A stretch of 64,000 nt of DNA from JACJXW01 sp964418125 (GTDB lineage: Bacteria > Bacteroidota > Bacteroidia > Chitinophagales > Saprospiraceae): NCBI GenBank assembly GCA_964418125.1, contig CAYQKY010000011.1, positions 32,064 through 96,063 on the forward strand, read 5' to 3'. Positions 16,196 through 24,091 of the stretch are shown here, one piece after another. How positions within the stretch are numbered: the stretch's first letter is position 1; each line of letters opens with the position of its first letter. A program made the position numbers and the translations under genes. The notes under the pieces were generated by a model. That model did no database searches and was not told the origin of the DNA. It saw nothing but the letters and a program-made list of their open reading frames with translations.

Positions 16196-17491
16196 TCACA
16201 AGTTCGACGTAAAAGAAATAGAGCCGATCACCTGATCATAACGGCTGCCGAAGGGGCGGTAGTAGATCAGGATGGTATACTGGTTCTCGGTTTCGTGCCA
16301 GGAACCCTCGACCTCCGTCATATCCGGTTGGGGCGCCTGCCCTTTTTTATCAGTGGTGGGCAGAGTAGCATAGGCGTAATCGTAATATCCCTGCTTGAGC
16401 AGGGCCTGGCCGACATAGGCTTTCAGCCCTTCGTCGTACTCCATGCGGTATTCGGGCAGGATCGTCCAGTCGGTTAGCCCGCCGAAAAGGTACACTTCAC
16501 TGCCGTAATAGGGCGTGTCTTTTTTCAGGTAAAAGACCACGTCGGCGTATTCGGCGGAGAGTTCGTTGTCGGGCTGGTCGGTAGTCTCAATAACAAAATT
16601 GCCGTTCAGGTCTTCAAAAGTGGTATAGGCCATGCCGGAGCGGGGCTCGTCGAACTTGAGCTGTATCACGAACCCGTCATTCGTCCTTTCGACGGAATAG
16701 ATGTTAAAGGAGACCAGCCTGAGGCTTCGCAGGTCGAGAAACCGGAACTCCTTCCCTCCGGGGAAGACGACCTTGTCCTGATGGTCGAACAACATGGCAT
16801 TGCTGCGGATGAATTTCGGCGGAATATCCGTAATGGCATTGCCCCACCGGCCATTTTGCAGGACAGTGGCCCGCACCTCCGCCATGGGATTCTGGATCTT
16901 GAACTGTTCGTGGTTCACGACAAAGTCGATCTCCTGATGAGTGCGGAACTTGGAAACCTGGCTGGCGCGCAATACCCTGGGGTCGATGGAAACCTTGGAG
17001 TCGACAACCACGAACCGGCGCGAAAGCACCAACTGCCGGTCATAGGTGTCATCATAGACAAAGAGCATGTAATTGCCCGATTTGGTGATGCGGGTATCCT
17101 GGTTGGGCAGGGTGAGTTGGTAGTGGGTGTAGGGCCACAATGTTTTGAAGGAAAACTGGAAATTCTGAATGCGTTCTTCCGTGTAGCCTTCTACGTACTC
17201 GAGCTCGGCAAGCTGGGAGGGCTTCCAGTCGCGGTCGCAGTGTACTACCTTGTAGAAATAGTCCTTTGTGTCGCCATCGAGGTCGTCGAAAGAGAGGGTG
17301 ACCCGGGCGGCCCCTCCCAGTTCGATGATGGGGTAGGAGAGGTATATACCCTCAATATGGAACTTTACCGAGCGGATGTAGTCAACATAGATGAATTCCT
17401 CACCTGGGAAATCATCCTGGGCAGAAAGGAAAAAAGGCTGGAACAAAAAGAACAGAACCAGGCAAAAAAAGCTGTGCGTTTTCTTCTTCAT
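16196..17491 (-). CDS. Type IX secretion system plug-domain protein (DUF5103)
   Basis: 431 residues from the ATG at 17489-17491, which begins a normal signal peptide (KKKTHSFFCLVLFFLF..., cleavage near SAQ); an upstream ATG at 17542 would bury it. The mature part matches the T9SS plug family (former DUF5103): YIRSVKFHIEGIYLSYPIIELGG, a first beta-sandwich with HCDRDWKPSQL, and a second domain ending near YYRPFGSRYDQVIGS. In Flavobacterium a plug protein closes the SprA translocon when it is not loaded. A structural protein of that machine or a relative is the best call. Monocistronic. Confidence 0.82.
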   Translation of the reverse strand: MKKKTHSFFCLVLFFLFQPFFLSAQDDFPGEEFIYVDYIRSVKFHIEGIYLSYPIIELGGAARVTLSFDDLDGDTKDYFYKVVHCDRDWKPSQLAELEYVEGYTEERIQNFQFSFKTLWPYTHYQLTLPNQDTRITKSGNYMLFVYDDTYDRQLVLSRRFVVVDSKVSIDPRVLRASQVSKFRTHQEIDFVVNHEQFKIQNPMAEVRATVLQNGRWGNAITDIPPKFIRSNAMLFDHQDKVVFPGGKEFRFLDLRSLRLVSFNIYSVERTNDGFVIQLKFDEPRSGMAYTTFEDLNGNFVIETTDQPDNELSAEYADVVFYLKKDTPYYGSEVYLFGGLTDWTILPEYRMEYDEGLKAYVGQALLKQGYYDYAYATLPTTDKKGQAPQPDMTEVEGSWHETENQYTILIYYRPFGSRYDQVIGSISFTSNL

Positions 17492-17541
17492 ATTTTTTGT
17501 CTGTGAGTTTTTAACGATCATTTTGGTTAACGCATTGCCCA

Positions 17542-17580
17542 TTCACTCCTTCACTCCTTCATTTCCTCATTTACTCACCC
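17542..17580. repeat. 8-bp degenerate tandem repeat
   Basis: Units TTCACTCC, TTCACTCC, TTCATTTCC, TCATTTAC and TCACCC run from the upstream side of the plug-protein gene into the last codons of the glycosylase gene. They share the TCA(C/T)T core with other octamer arrays in this window. Confidence 0.8.
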
Positions 17581-18181
17581 ACCGATTCCCCCGCACATAA
17601 AATCTCCATTCCCAGTCCGCGCATTCTTCGGCGTACGCCACCCCGATGCGTGGGCTGGCGATGATGTCCTTTTCCTCTACGGTTTCGCCCCGGCTTTCGA
17701 TCCAGACCGGGCTTTCAGGGTTGAGCATATCCGTACCGGTATACTTTCGGGTAATACCCAGGGCCTGTGATAATACGCCCGGTCCGGCGGTGAGCCGGGC
17801 TTCTACCCTGGCCATACGGCGGCGGCGCATCATCAGTTCGATGTTCTCGGCCGGCTCCAGCGCCCGGATCAGTACGGCATGGGCGACGCCTTCTTCTGCA
17901 GTCACTACATTGAAAAGGTGATGGATGCCATAGCAGAGGTAAATATAAGCATGCCCTCCCCGGCTGAACATCACCCGGGTGCGCTCAGTGCGGCGGTTGC
18001 CGTAAGCGTGGCTTGCTTTATCCTCCGGGGCCCGGTAGGCTTCCACCTCCACGATGCGCCCGGCGGTGCGCCCCTCGCCGAAGTCCGTCACCAGGTATTT
18101 GCCCAACAGGCTGCGGCTCACCTGAAGTACGTCGTCCCGGGTGAAAAAAGAGCGGCTTAACCGGTTGTTTTGCTGAGGCAT
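17567..18181 (-). CDS. DNA-3-methyladenine glycosylase (AAG/MPG type)
   Basis: 204 residues from the ATG at 18179-18181 (PQQNNRLSRSFFTRDDVL); an upstream in-frame start at 18313 adds an unsupported extension. The enzyme flips out and removes alkylated purines, starting base-excision repair. Signatures are GRIVEVEAYRAPEDKASHAY, which holds the catalytic Glu, the base-pocket region MFSRGGHAYIYLCYGIHHLF with NVV, and the C-terminal RIGVAYAEECADWEWRFYV. Length and order match the monodomain bacterial Mpg family. The symbol is left blank because usage varies. It stands alone between unrelated genes. Confidence 0.93.
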   Translation of the reverse strand: MPQQNNRLSRSFFTRDDVLQVSRSLLGKYLVTDFGEGRTAGRIVEVEAYRAPEDKASHAYGNRRTERTRVMFSRGGHAYIYLCYGIHHLFNVVTAEEGVAHAVLIRALEPAENIELMMRRRRMARVEARLTAGPGVLSQALGITRKYTGTDMLNPESPVWIESRGETVEEKDIIASPRIGVAYAEECADWEWRFYVRGNRWVSK

Positions 18182-18373
18182 TAAAGTTTGTTTTTTAGAA
18201 TACCGCTTTTGGGAGAAAACTACCTGGATCGGAGCGTAGATATGCATTGAAATAGGAAAGCCTTGCTCCGTTTCAAGTTTGATAAGCCCTGTAGGATAAA
18301 TAAACTTTGCCAATCCACAGGGCAGGGGTTTTCACACGTTTCCAGATGGTTCGCTATTTGTGTAGGTAAGGGT

Positions 18374-18390
18374 GCGATCAAGATGATCGC
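18374..18390. repeat. Short perfect hairpin downstream of guaB
   Basis: GCGATCA, a 3-nt AGA loop, then TGATCGC. It lies 70-85 nt past the guaB stop and beyond the larger hairpin at 18396-18450. Confidence 0.6.
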
Positions 18391-18395
18391 CCCAC

Positions 18396-18450
18396 GAACC
18401 AGGAGGCTGCCGCGCCTCAGAACCTATTCTGTGCGGCAGGCTTCTGGTTC
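18396..18450 (-). terminator. Large hairpin after guaB
   Basis: 18-nt arms at 18396-18413 and 18433-18450 pair with two mismatches (GAACCAG.AG.CTGCCGC core) around a 19-nt loop, starting 7 nt past the guaB stop. There is no U tract on the minus strand. Confidence 0.55.
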
Positions 18451-18457
18451 AGAAAAC

Positions 18458-19939
18458 CTACCGCCGGCTGTAGTTCGGGGATTCCTTGGTGATGGTGATA
18501 TTGTGCGGGTGGCTTTCCAGGATACCCGAGCCGGTGATCTTGACAAAGCGGGCGTGTTGCAGGCCGGGGATGTCGGCGGCGCCGCAATAGCCCATACCGG
18601 CGCGCAGGCCGCCGAGGTATTGCACCATTACTTCCGCGACGGTGCCTTTGTAGGGCACCCGCCCTTCGATCCCTTCCGGGACCAGTTTCTTGATGTCGTC
18701 TTCCACATCCTGGAAGTAGCGGTCTTTGGACCCCTGCTGCATGGCGCCCAGGGAACCCATGCCGCGGTATACCTTGAACTTTCGGCCCTCGTAAATGATC
18801 GTTTCGCCCGGGGCTTCCTCCACGCCGGCGAACAGGCTGCCCGCCATGATGGTGCTGGCGCCGGCGGCCAGGGCTTTGACAATATCACCGGTATAACGGA
18901 TGCCGCCATCCCCGATGACCGGGATATTCCTGTCCTTGACTGCCCGTGAGGCGTTGAATATGGCGGAAAGCTGCGGTACGCCCACGCCGGCTACCACCCG
19001 TGTAGTACAGATCGAGCCGGGGCCGACCCCTACCTTGATGCCGTCGGCGCCGGCGTCGGCCAGGGCCAGGGCCCCTTCGCCGGTGGCTACGTTGCCGCCG
19101 ATGACCTGAAGGTGGGGGAAATGCCCTTTTACATCTTTGATCGCCTGCAAAACGCCCCGGGAATGGCCATGAGCCGTATCCACAATGACCACATCGACAT
19201 CGACACGGACCAGGGCTTCCACTCGTGCCAGCATATCGCTGGTGACGCCGACGGCGGCCCCTACCACCAGGCGCCCCAGGGAATCCTTGCAGGAATGTGG
19301 GTAATCCTGGACCTTCATGATGTCCTTGTACGTAATGAGGCCTACCAGCTTTTTATGCTCGTCGACGACGGGCAGTTTTTCGATCTTGTGGGCCTGCAGG
19401 ATCTCCCGGGCCTGCTCCAGGGTAGTACCCACCGGAGCGGTCACCAGGTTGCGGCTGGTCATCAGTTCTTTCACCGGGCGGTCGAGCTGGGTTTCAAAGC
19501 GCAGGTCCCGGTTGGTGAGTATGCCCGTGAGCCTGTTCTGTGCATCGATGATGGGAATGCCTCCGATCTTGAAGCGCCGCATCAGGCTGAGGGCGTCGCC
19601 GACGATGGCATCCTCGGTAAGCGTAACCGGGTCGACGATCATGCCGCTCTCCGACCGCTTGACGCTGCGCACCTGCTCGGCCTGCTCTTCAATGGCCATG
19701 TTCTTGTGAATGATACCGATACCACCCTGTCGGGCAATGGCTATGGCCAGCTTGTTTTCCGTGACGGTATCCATGGCGGCAGAAACGATCGGGGCGTTCA
19801 GCTTTAGGCCGCGGGTGAGGTAGGTTGAAACGTCAACTTCGCGGGGCAGTACTTCTGAATAGGCAGGCACCAGAAGTACATCATCGAAGGTTAAACTTTC
19901 TTCTAAAACCTTATTTTGAGCTATTTTCTGTGTTTCCAT
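18458..19939 (-). CDS. guaB: IMP dehydrogenase
   Basis: 493 residues from the ATG at 19937-19939 (METQKIAQNKVLEESLTFDD); the frame stays open upstream to 20059 but without family similarity. It oxidises IMP to XMP with NAD, the committed step to GTP. A TIM barrel is split by a CBS pair (about 95-215, with GGIPIIDAQNRLTGILTNRD). Active-site elements are GPGSICTTRVVAGVGVPQ (catalytic Cys), the IMP loop KVYRGMGSLGAM, and the mobile flap ending EGIEGRVPYKG. The protein is complete. A TACCTTTG box lies only 3 nt upstream of the ATG, implying a very short leader. Confidence 0.96.
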   Translation of the reverse strand: METQKIAQNKVLEESLTFDDVLLVPAYSEVLPREVDVSTYLTRGLKLNAPIVSAAMDTVTENKLAIAIARQGGIGIIHKNMAIEEQAEQVRSVKRSESGMIVDPVTLTEDAIVGDALSLMRRFKIGGIPIIDAQNRLTGILTNRDLRFETQLDRPVKELMTSRNLVTAPVGTTLEQAREILQAHKIEKLPVVDEHKKLVGLITYKDIMKVQDYPHSCKDSLGRLVVGAAVGVTSDMLARVEALVRVDVDVVIVDTAHGHSRGVLQAIKDVKGHFPHLQVIGGNVATGEGALALADAGADGIKVGVGPGSICTTRVVAGVGVPQLSAIFNASRAVKDRNIPVIGDGGIRYTGDIVKALAAGASTIMAGSLFAGVEEAPGETIIYEGRKFKVYRGMGSLGAMQQGSKDRYFQDVEDDIKKLVPEGIEGRVPYKGTVAEVMVQYLGGLRAGMGYCGAADIPGLQHARFVKITGSGILESHPHNITITKESPNYSRR

Positions 19940-19942
19940 GCG

Positions 19943-19950
19943 CAAAGGTA
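19943..19950 (-). promoter_or_regulatory. -7 box of guaB
   Basis: Minus strand TACCTTTG, a full match to TAnnTTTG, ending 3 nt before the start codon. If used, the message would be leaderless or nearly so; no good -33 box was found. Confidence 0.4.
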
Positions 19951-20097
19951 TACAAAATGAGGCCAAAAAGAAAAGGGAGCTTTGGATTTTCCACCCCTTG
20001 GCTGGGCAGGAAATTCTGGCTTTCTTTGTTGTTGACGGTCGACAGTTGGGATTAACCAATCAACCAGTTTTACCCGGCCGAGGAAACGAGGACGGGC

Positions 20098-20137
20098 AAC
20101 CAATCAACCAATCAACCAATCAACCAATCAACGAATC
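20098..20137. repeat. 8-bp tandem repeat upstream of tadA
   Basis: Five units: four exact AACCAATC copies and one AACGAATC, ending 11 nt before the tadA start. A separate half-unit run lies at about 20053-20065. It is the same motif as the 17-bp array at 3603. Confidence 0.95.
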
Positions 20138-20148
20138 AACCAACGCCT

Positions 20149-20595
20149 ATGCTTACCATACACAGCGACGAACATTTCATGAGGCAGGCCCTGCTGGAAG
20201 CGGAGGCGGCCTTTGAACAGGGTGAGGTGCCGGTCGGAGCGGTAGTGGTATGCCAGAATCAGGTCATTGCCCGGGCGCACAACCAGACGGAACAATTGAA
20301 CGACGTCACGGCGCATGCTGAAATACTGGCTCTTACCGCCGCGGCCAATTATCTCGGCAGCAAATACCTGCCGGATTGCACCCTGTATGTTACCCTGGAA
20401 CCCTGTGTGATGTGCGCCGGCGCCCTGTACTGGGCCCAGCTGGGCAGGCTTGTGTATGGCGCGCCGGACGACAAGCGGGGCTTTATGCAATACGGTAAGC
20501 GCCTGCTTCATCCCCGCGCCCAGGTAGAGTACGGAGTATTGCTTGGAGAATGCAGCGGCCTGATGAAGCGGTTTTTCGCCCGGCGCCGCGGCTGA
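20149..20595 (+). CDS. tadA: tRNA-specific adenosine deaminase
   Basis: 148 residues, a single cytidine-deaminase-fold domain. It converts the wobble adenosine of tRNA-Arg(ACG) to inosine. Zinc and catalytic residues are in TAHAEI (His56, Glu58) and EPCVMCAG (Cys86, Cys89). The downstream GAPDDKRGFMQYGKRLLHPRAQVE and the C-terminal LLGECSGLMKRFFARRR are the helices that bind the anticodon loop in TadA rather than in guanine deaminases, so TadA is preferred. The start at 20149 gives the usual length. An octamer array occupies the region just upstream. Confidence 0.92.
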   Translation: MLTIHSDEHFMRQALLEAEAAFEQGEVPVGAVVVCQNQVIARAHNQTEQLNDVTAHAEILALTAAANYLGSKYLPDCTLYVTLEPCVMCAGALYWAQLGRLVYGAPDDKRGFMQYGKRLLHPRAQVEYGVLLGECSGLMKRFFARRRG

Positions 20596-20623
20596 TAGGC
20601 GGAAAGCTCAATGGAGCGCCCGT

Positions 20624-20659
20624 GTTAAAATCAGTTAACAGGGGTTAAACTCTCTTAAC
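20624..20659. promoter_or_regulatory. Two phased palindromes, candidate operator
   Basis: Two 16-bp sites of identical plan, GTTAA-N6-TTAAC, at 20624-20639 and 20644-20659. Their centres are 20 bp apart, about two helical turns, so bound dimers would face the same side. The spacers differ (AATCAG, ACTCTC), which argues against mere duplication. They lie 75-110 bp upstream of the lipoprotein gene at 20734. Confidence 0.55.
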
Positions 20660-20733
20660 CTCGGCCTCCGTTTAGCGTCAAAGTGTTTACTTTATAGGGG
20701 GTAATTCCCAAGTTTGCAAAAAAATGATCTACA

Positions 20734-21279
20734 ATGAATGCTGTGAAACTATCCCTGCTTGCCGGCTTTCTGATGCTGGCCTTTAGTTCCTGCGGGCCCA
20801 CGCTCAGCCCTTTCACCGAACAATTATACCGCCAGAACCGCTGGTCGGAAACTGAACTCAAGCGCATACAGTTCTACTTGTCTGAAGATATCGTCATGCG
20901 CCGGGAGTTGTCCGGCTCGAAGTCCGAGATCATTTCCGGGGAGATCAAAATGATCGACGGGCGGCAGGTGGAAGAGGTCGTTATCCGAAAAGGTACGCCG
21001 GGAGTACTCTTGTTCCTTCCGGAAAAAGGCCGTTTTGCCATCAGCTTTGAAGACGGCGGCCGGGAGCGCTTTCTCGTCTTCGGCCCCAACCCCAAGGTAG
21101 ACGGGCGTTTTGTCCTGCTGGCTTCTGAATGGAAGCGCCGCTCCGGCGTGGTCACCTACGAGGGCAAAAAATGGAGGGTGGACAACCGAAGCGCCTATGC
21201 CAGCCTGATGGTCGACCTCAAAAAGGTCAACCGGGTCTCTGTGGACTCCAGGACTGCAACCGGACGGAGGATTGATTAG
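20734..21279 (+). CDS. Hypothetical lipoprotein
   Basis: 181 residues. The signal has a lipobox (AFSSC, Cys20), so the protein is probably lipid-anchored. The mature part has a short helical start (SPFTEQLYRQNRWSETELKR) and then mostly strands (IEVVIRKGTPGVLLFLP-like hydrophobic strand, RFLVFGPN, KWRVDNRSAYASLMVDLKK). I do not recognise the family, though similar small lipoproteins are widespread in Bacteroidota. It is monocistronic, and the two GTTAA-N6-TTAAC palindromes upstream suggest specific control, for example by a stress or metal-responsive repressor; that is inference. Confidence 0.72.
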   Translation: MNAVKLSLLAGFLMLAFSSCGPTLSPFTEQLYRQNRWSETELKRIQFYLSEDIVMRRELSGSKSEIISGEIKMIDGRQVEEVVIRKGTPGVLLFLPEKGRFAISFEDGGRERFLVFGPNPKVDGRFVLLASEWKRRSGVVTYEGKKWRVDNRSAYASLMVDLKKVNRVSVDSRTATGRRID

Positions 21280-21350
21280 TATTCGCCGTAACCTTTTTAT
21301 TGCCCTTAGCGTATAAAAAGCTAAATGCTGGCCGCCAGGTGCAACGGCCT

Positions 21351-22025
21351 TCAGTCATTCGGGTTCAGCCCTTTTAGCAGGGGGACGAATCGGAAGTTAG
21401 CCAGCAATTCATCGTCGTATTTGTCTTCCGAGAGGCGTGTGATCCGGTGCATCCGCTGGACGTGTTCGCCCACAGGGATGACCATGATGCCGCCGATGGC
21501 GAGTTGTTCCAGTAAAGGCCGCGGTATTTCGGGAGCGCCTGCTGTGACGATGATCTTATCAAAAGGTGCAAATTCCGGCAGCCCCTTGTATCCGTCGCGC
21601 AGGTAACACCGGATGTTGCCGAGCTTGAGCTCCGAGAGGAGGGCCTTGGCTTTTTCGTAGAGGGCTTCCTGGCGTTCGATAGTGTATACCCGGGCGCCGA
21701 GCATGCCCAGCAATGCCGCCTGATAGCCGGAGCCCGTTCCTATTTCAAGGATTTTATCCCGTTTTTTTACATTCAGGAGGCTGGTTTGATAGGCTACTGT
21801 ATAGGGTTGAGAGATCGTTTGCTCTTTACCGATGGGGAAGGGTTTGTCCTTATATGCCCATTCTTCGAAGGCCTTGTCCAAAAAAAAATGCCGGGGCAGG
21901 GCTTCGATGGCAGCCAGGACACGCTCATCACTGATTCCTTTACGGCGCAATTCCTCGACCAGTTTTTTCCGCATCCCTTTGTGGCGGTAAGTATCTTTCA
22001 CGGTGCTTCCGGAGTTATATTTCAT
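21351..22025 (-). CDS. pcm: Protein-L-isoaspartate O-methyltransferase
   Basis: 224 residues, full length. It methylates isoaspartyl residues with S-adenosylmethionine so that aged proteins can return to normal aspartyl bonds. The SAM site is ILEIGTGSGYQAALLGML; the family opening (VEELRRKGISDERVLAAIEALPRHFF) and the substrate segment EQTISQPYTVAYQTSLL, with post-motif II FDKIIVTAGAPEIP, are all present. It is divergent from the phosphohexomutase gene 66 nt away. No unusual features. Confidence 0.94.
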   Translation of the reverse strand: MKYNSGSTVKDTYRHKGMRKKLVEELRRKGISDERVLAAIEALPRHFFLDKAFEEWAYKDKPFPIGKEQTISQPYTVAYQTSLLNVKKRDKILEIGTGSGYQAALLGMLGARVYTIERQEALYEKAKALLSELKLGNIRCYLRDGYKGLPEFAPFDKIIVTAGAPEIPRPLLEQLAIGGIMVIPVGEHVQRMHRITRLSEDKYDDELLANFRFVPLLKGLNPND

Positions 22026-22091
22026 TGAATTTACAGCAAATTACTAATTTAGGGCCACCCAATACACACTGCCCGCAAATAATAGAACCGC

Positions 22092-23489
22092 ATGACTAAG
22101 ATTAAGTTCGGTACGGATGGATGGAGAGCCATCATCGCAGAAGATTACACCATTGAAAACGTAAGGCGGGTCGCCGAGGGCACCGCCCGATGGATGAAAA
22201 AACAAGGCGCCGGCCAGGCGGTCATCGGCCATGACACCCGATTCGGGGGCGAACTTTTCGCCGAAACTACCGCCCGGGTATTCGGTGCATTCGGCTATAA
22301 AGTGAAACTGGCAAAGGGTTTCGTTTCTACTCCTATGGTTTCACTGGGGGTCGTGAAAACCGGCTCCGGCCTCGGAGTTGTCATTACCGCCAGCCATAAC
22401 CCTCCCTCTTATAGCGGATACAAGCTGAAATCAAGGCTCGGCGGCCCCATGGTCCCTGCCCAGGTAGCCGAGGTGGAAGCGGAAGTTCCCGAAAAACCTA
22501 CCGTTGAACTGGTTAGCCTGAAGGAAATGGAAGAAAAAGGCCTGCTCGAATATGTCGACCTGGAAACGATGTACATCGAGCACGTCAGGGCTGGTTTCGA
22601 CCTGGAGGCCATTCGGCAATCAGGGATCAGAATAGGTTACGACGCCATGTACGGCGCCGGCCAGAACGCCATGCGACGGCTATTTCCCGGCGCCACTTTG
22701 CTTCACTGCGAGTACAACCCTTCCTTTATGGGCCAGGCGCCGGAGCCGATCCACCGTAACTTGCAGGAGTTCTCTCAGCTGATCAAAGACAAAGGCAATA
22801 TCGACATCGGCCTGGCCAATGACGGCGATGCCGACCGCATCGGCATGTACGACGGGGATGGCAATTTCGTGGATTCTCACCACATCCTGCTGCTCCTGCT
22901 GCTCTACATGAGAGGTTACAAAAAAGAAAACGGCAAAGTGGTCATCACTTTCTCCGTAACGGAAAAGATGAAAGAACTGGCCGAGCATTACGGCCTGGAT
23001 TATGAGGTGACCCCGATCGGTTTCAAATACATCGCTGAGATCATGGCTGAAGAAGATGTGATCGTTGGTGGGGAAGAATCCGGAGGGCTGGCGGTAAAAG
23101 GCCATATTCCGGAGCGGGACGGCATCTGGATCGGCCTGACGATCCTGGAATTCATGGCAAAAACCGGGAAGTCCCTCCGGGAACTCATCCAGGAAGTCTA
23201 CCGCCTGGTCGGCCCGTTCTCCTACGACCGCGACGACCTTCACCTGTCCGAGGAAAAAAAGCAGGCCATTATCCGGAAATGTGATGAAAGGGCCTTTGCG
23301 GCATTCGGCAAATATCAGGTCGAAACCGTTGAAGACATCGATGGCTATAAGTTTAACTTCGGCGGCGGCCGCTGGGTAATGATCCGCCCGTCCGGAACGG
23401 AGCCGGTGCTGCGGGTATACGCTCAGGGCCCGGATGCGGAGGAAGTACGGGCGATCCTGGATGCAACGCATGAGACGCTGCTTGGATAA
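22092..23489 (+). CDS. Phosphoglucomutase/phosphomannomutase family protein
   Basis: 465 residues with the four alpha-D-phosphohexomutase domains in order. The phosphoserine loop is TASHNPPSYSGYK (Ser near residue 102), the metal-binding loop LANDGDADRIG (near 240), the sugar-specificity loop GGEESGGLAVKGHIPERDG (near 330) and the phosphate-binding loop RPSGTEPVLRVYA (near 435). It interconverts sugar 1- and 6-phosphates. The sequence cannot decide between glucose, mannose and glucosamine; GEESGG is typical of PGM/PMM rather than GlmM. It is divergent from pcm and ends 3 nt from the convergent GNAT gene. Confidence 0.92.
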   Translation: MTKIKFGTDGWRAIIAEDYTIENVRRVAEGTARWMKKQGAGQAVIGHDTRFGGELFAETTARVFGAFGYKVKLAKGFVSTPMVSLGVVKTGSGLGVVITASHNPPSYSGYKLKSRLGGPMVPAQVAEVEAEVPEKPTVELVSLKEMEEKGLLEYVDLETMYIEHVRAGFDLEAIRQSGIRIGYDAMYGAGQNAMRRLFPGATLLHCEYNPSFMGQAPEPIHRNLQEFSQLIKDKGNIDIGLANDGDADRIGMYDGDGNFVDSHHILLLLLLYMRGYKKENGKVVITFSVTEKMKELAEHYGLDYEVTPIGFKYIAEIMAEEDVIVGGEESGGLAVKGHIPERDGIWIGLTILEFMAKTGKSLRELIQEVYRLVGPFSYDRDDLHLSEEKKQAIIRKCDERAFAAFGKYQVETVEDIDGYKFNFGGGRWVMIRPSGTEPVLRVYAQGPDAEEVRAILDATHETLLG

Positions 23490-23492
23490 AAG

Positions 23493-23972
23493 CTAGGGCT
23501 TTACCATGCCAATATGTGGGATATCGTCTTCCAGGTACTCTTGTCCGACAGAGTGGAAACCCAAAGATTCATAAAAGGGAATGAGGTAGCGCTGAGCTGA
23601 TATCTTTATGGCCTGTCGCCCGAATAACCGTTCCATCCATTCCAGGGTTCTTTCCATCAGTATCCGCCCCTGCCCGCCGCCTCGGATGGATGGGGCGGTA
23701 ACCACCCTGCCGAAAGAAGGGTAAGTCCGGTAGGATATACCTTTGGGCAGCAGGCGGCTGTAGGCCAGTAAATCCCCGGACTGCCCGTAGCCCAGGAGGT
23801 GGTGGGCCTTGATGTCTTTGCCGTCGGCATCGAGGTAAGGGCAATTCTGTTCCACCACGAAAACCTCCTGGCGCAGGGCCATCAGGCCGTATAATTCTTT
23901 GTGCGAAAGCTGATGGAAAGGCAGGCAGAAGTAATGAAGGTTCAGATTAGTAGGCATAGGCCTTTTGGACAA
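23493..23972 (-). CDS. ElaA-like GNAT acetyltransferase
   Basis: 159 residues. It shows the ElaA pattern: the N-terminal YGLMALRQEVFVVEQNCPY with LDADGKD, then HHLLGYG, the GRVVTAPSIRGGGQGRILME acetyl-CoA loop (motif A) and ISAQRYLIPFYESLGFHSVG. The GNAT fold transfers an acetyl group from acetyl-CoA to an unknown amine. The start may be the Met at 23957 (MPTNLN) rather than 23972. Its stop is only 3 nt from the stop of the convergent mutase gene, so no terminator fits between them. Confidence 0.88.
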   Translation of the reverse strand: MSKRPMPTNLNLHYFCLPFHQLSHKELYGLMALRQEVFVVEQNCPYLDADGKDIKAHHLLGYGQSGDLLAYSRLLPKGISYRTYPSFGRVVTAPSIRGGGQGRILMERTLEWMERLFGRQAIKISAQRYLIPFYESLGFHSVGQEYLEDDIPHIGMVKP

Positions 23973-24091
23973 AGATAGACAGAATGCCAGGAACCGTCAA
24001 TTGCTAGTGCGGCTAGGGCGAAATAACCGGGCAGTTTAGGCAGCCCATATAGCTAGTGCGCGCCGGGAACGAAATGCCTACAAAATTCTCA

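Noticed and set aside
24003..24059. Repeat GCTAGTGCG present twice between the GNAT and DUF5723 genes
   Set aside because: Only 9 nt and two copies; could be chance.
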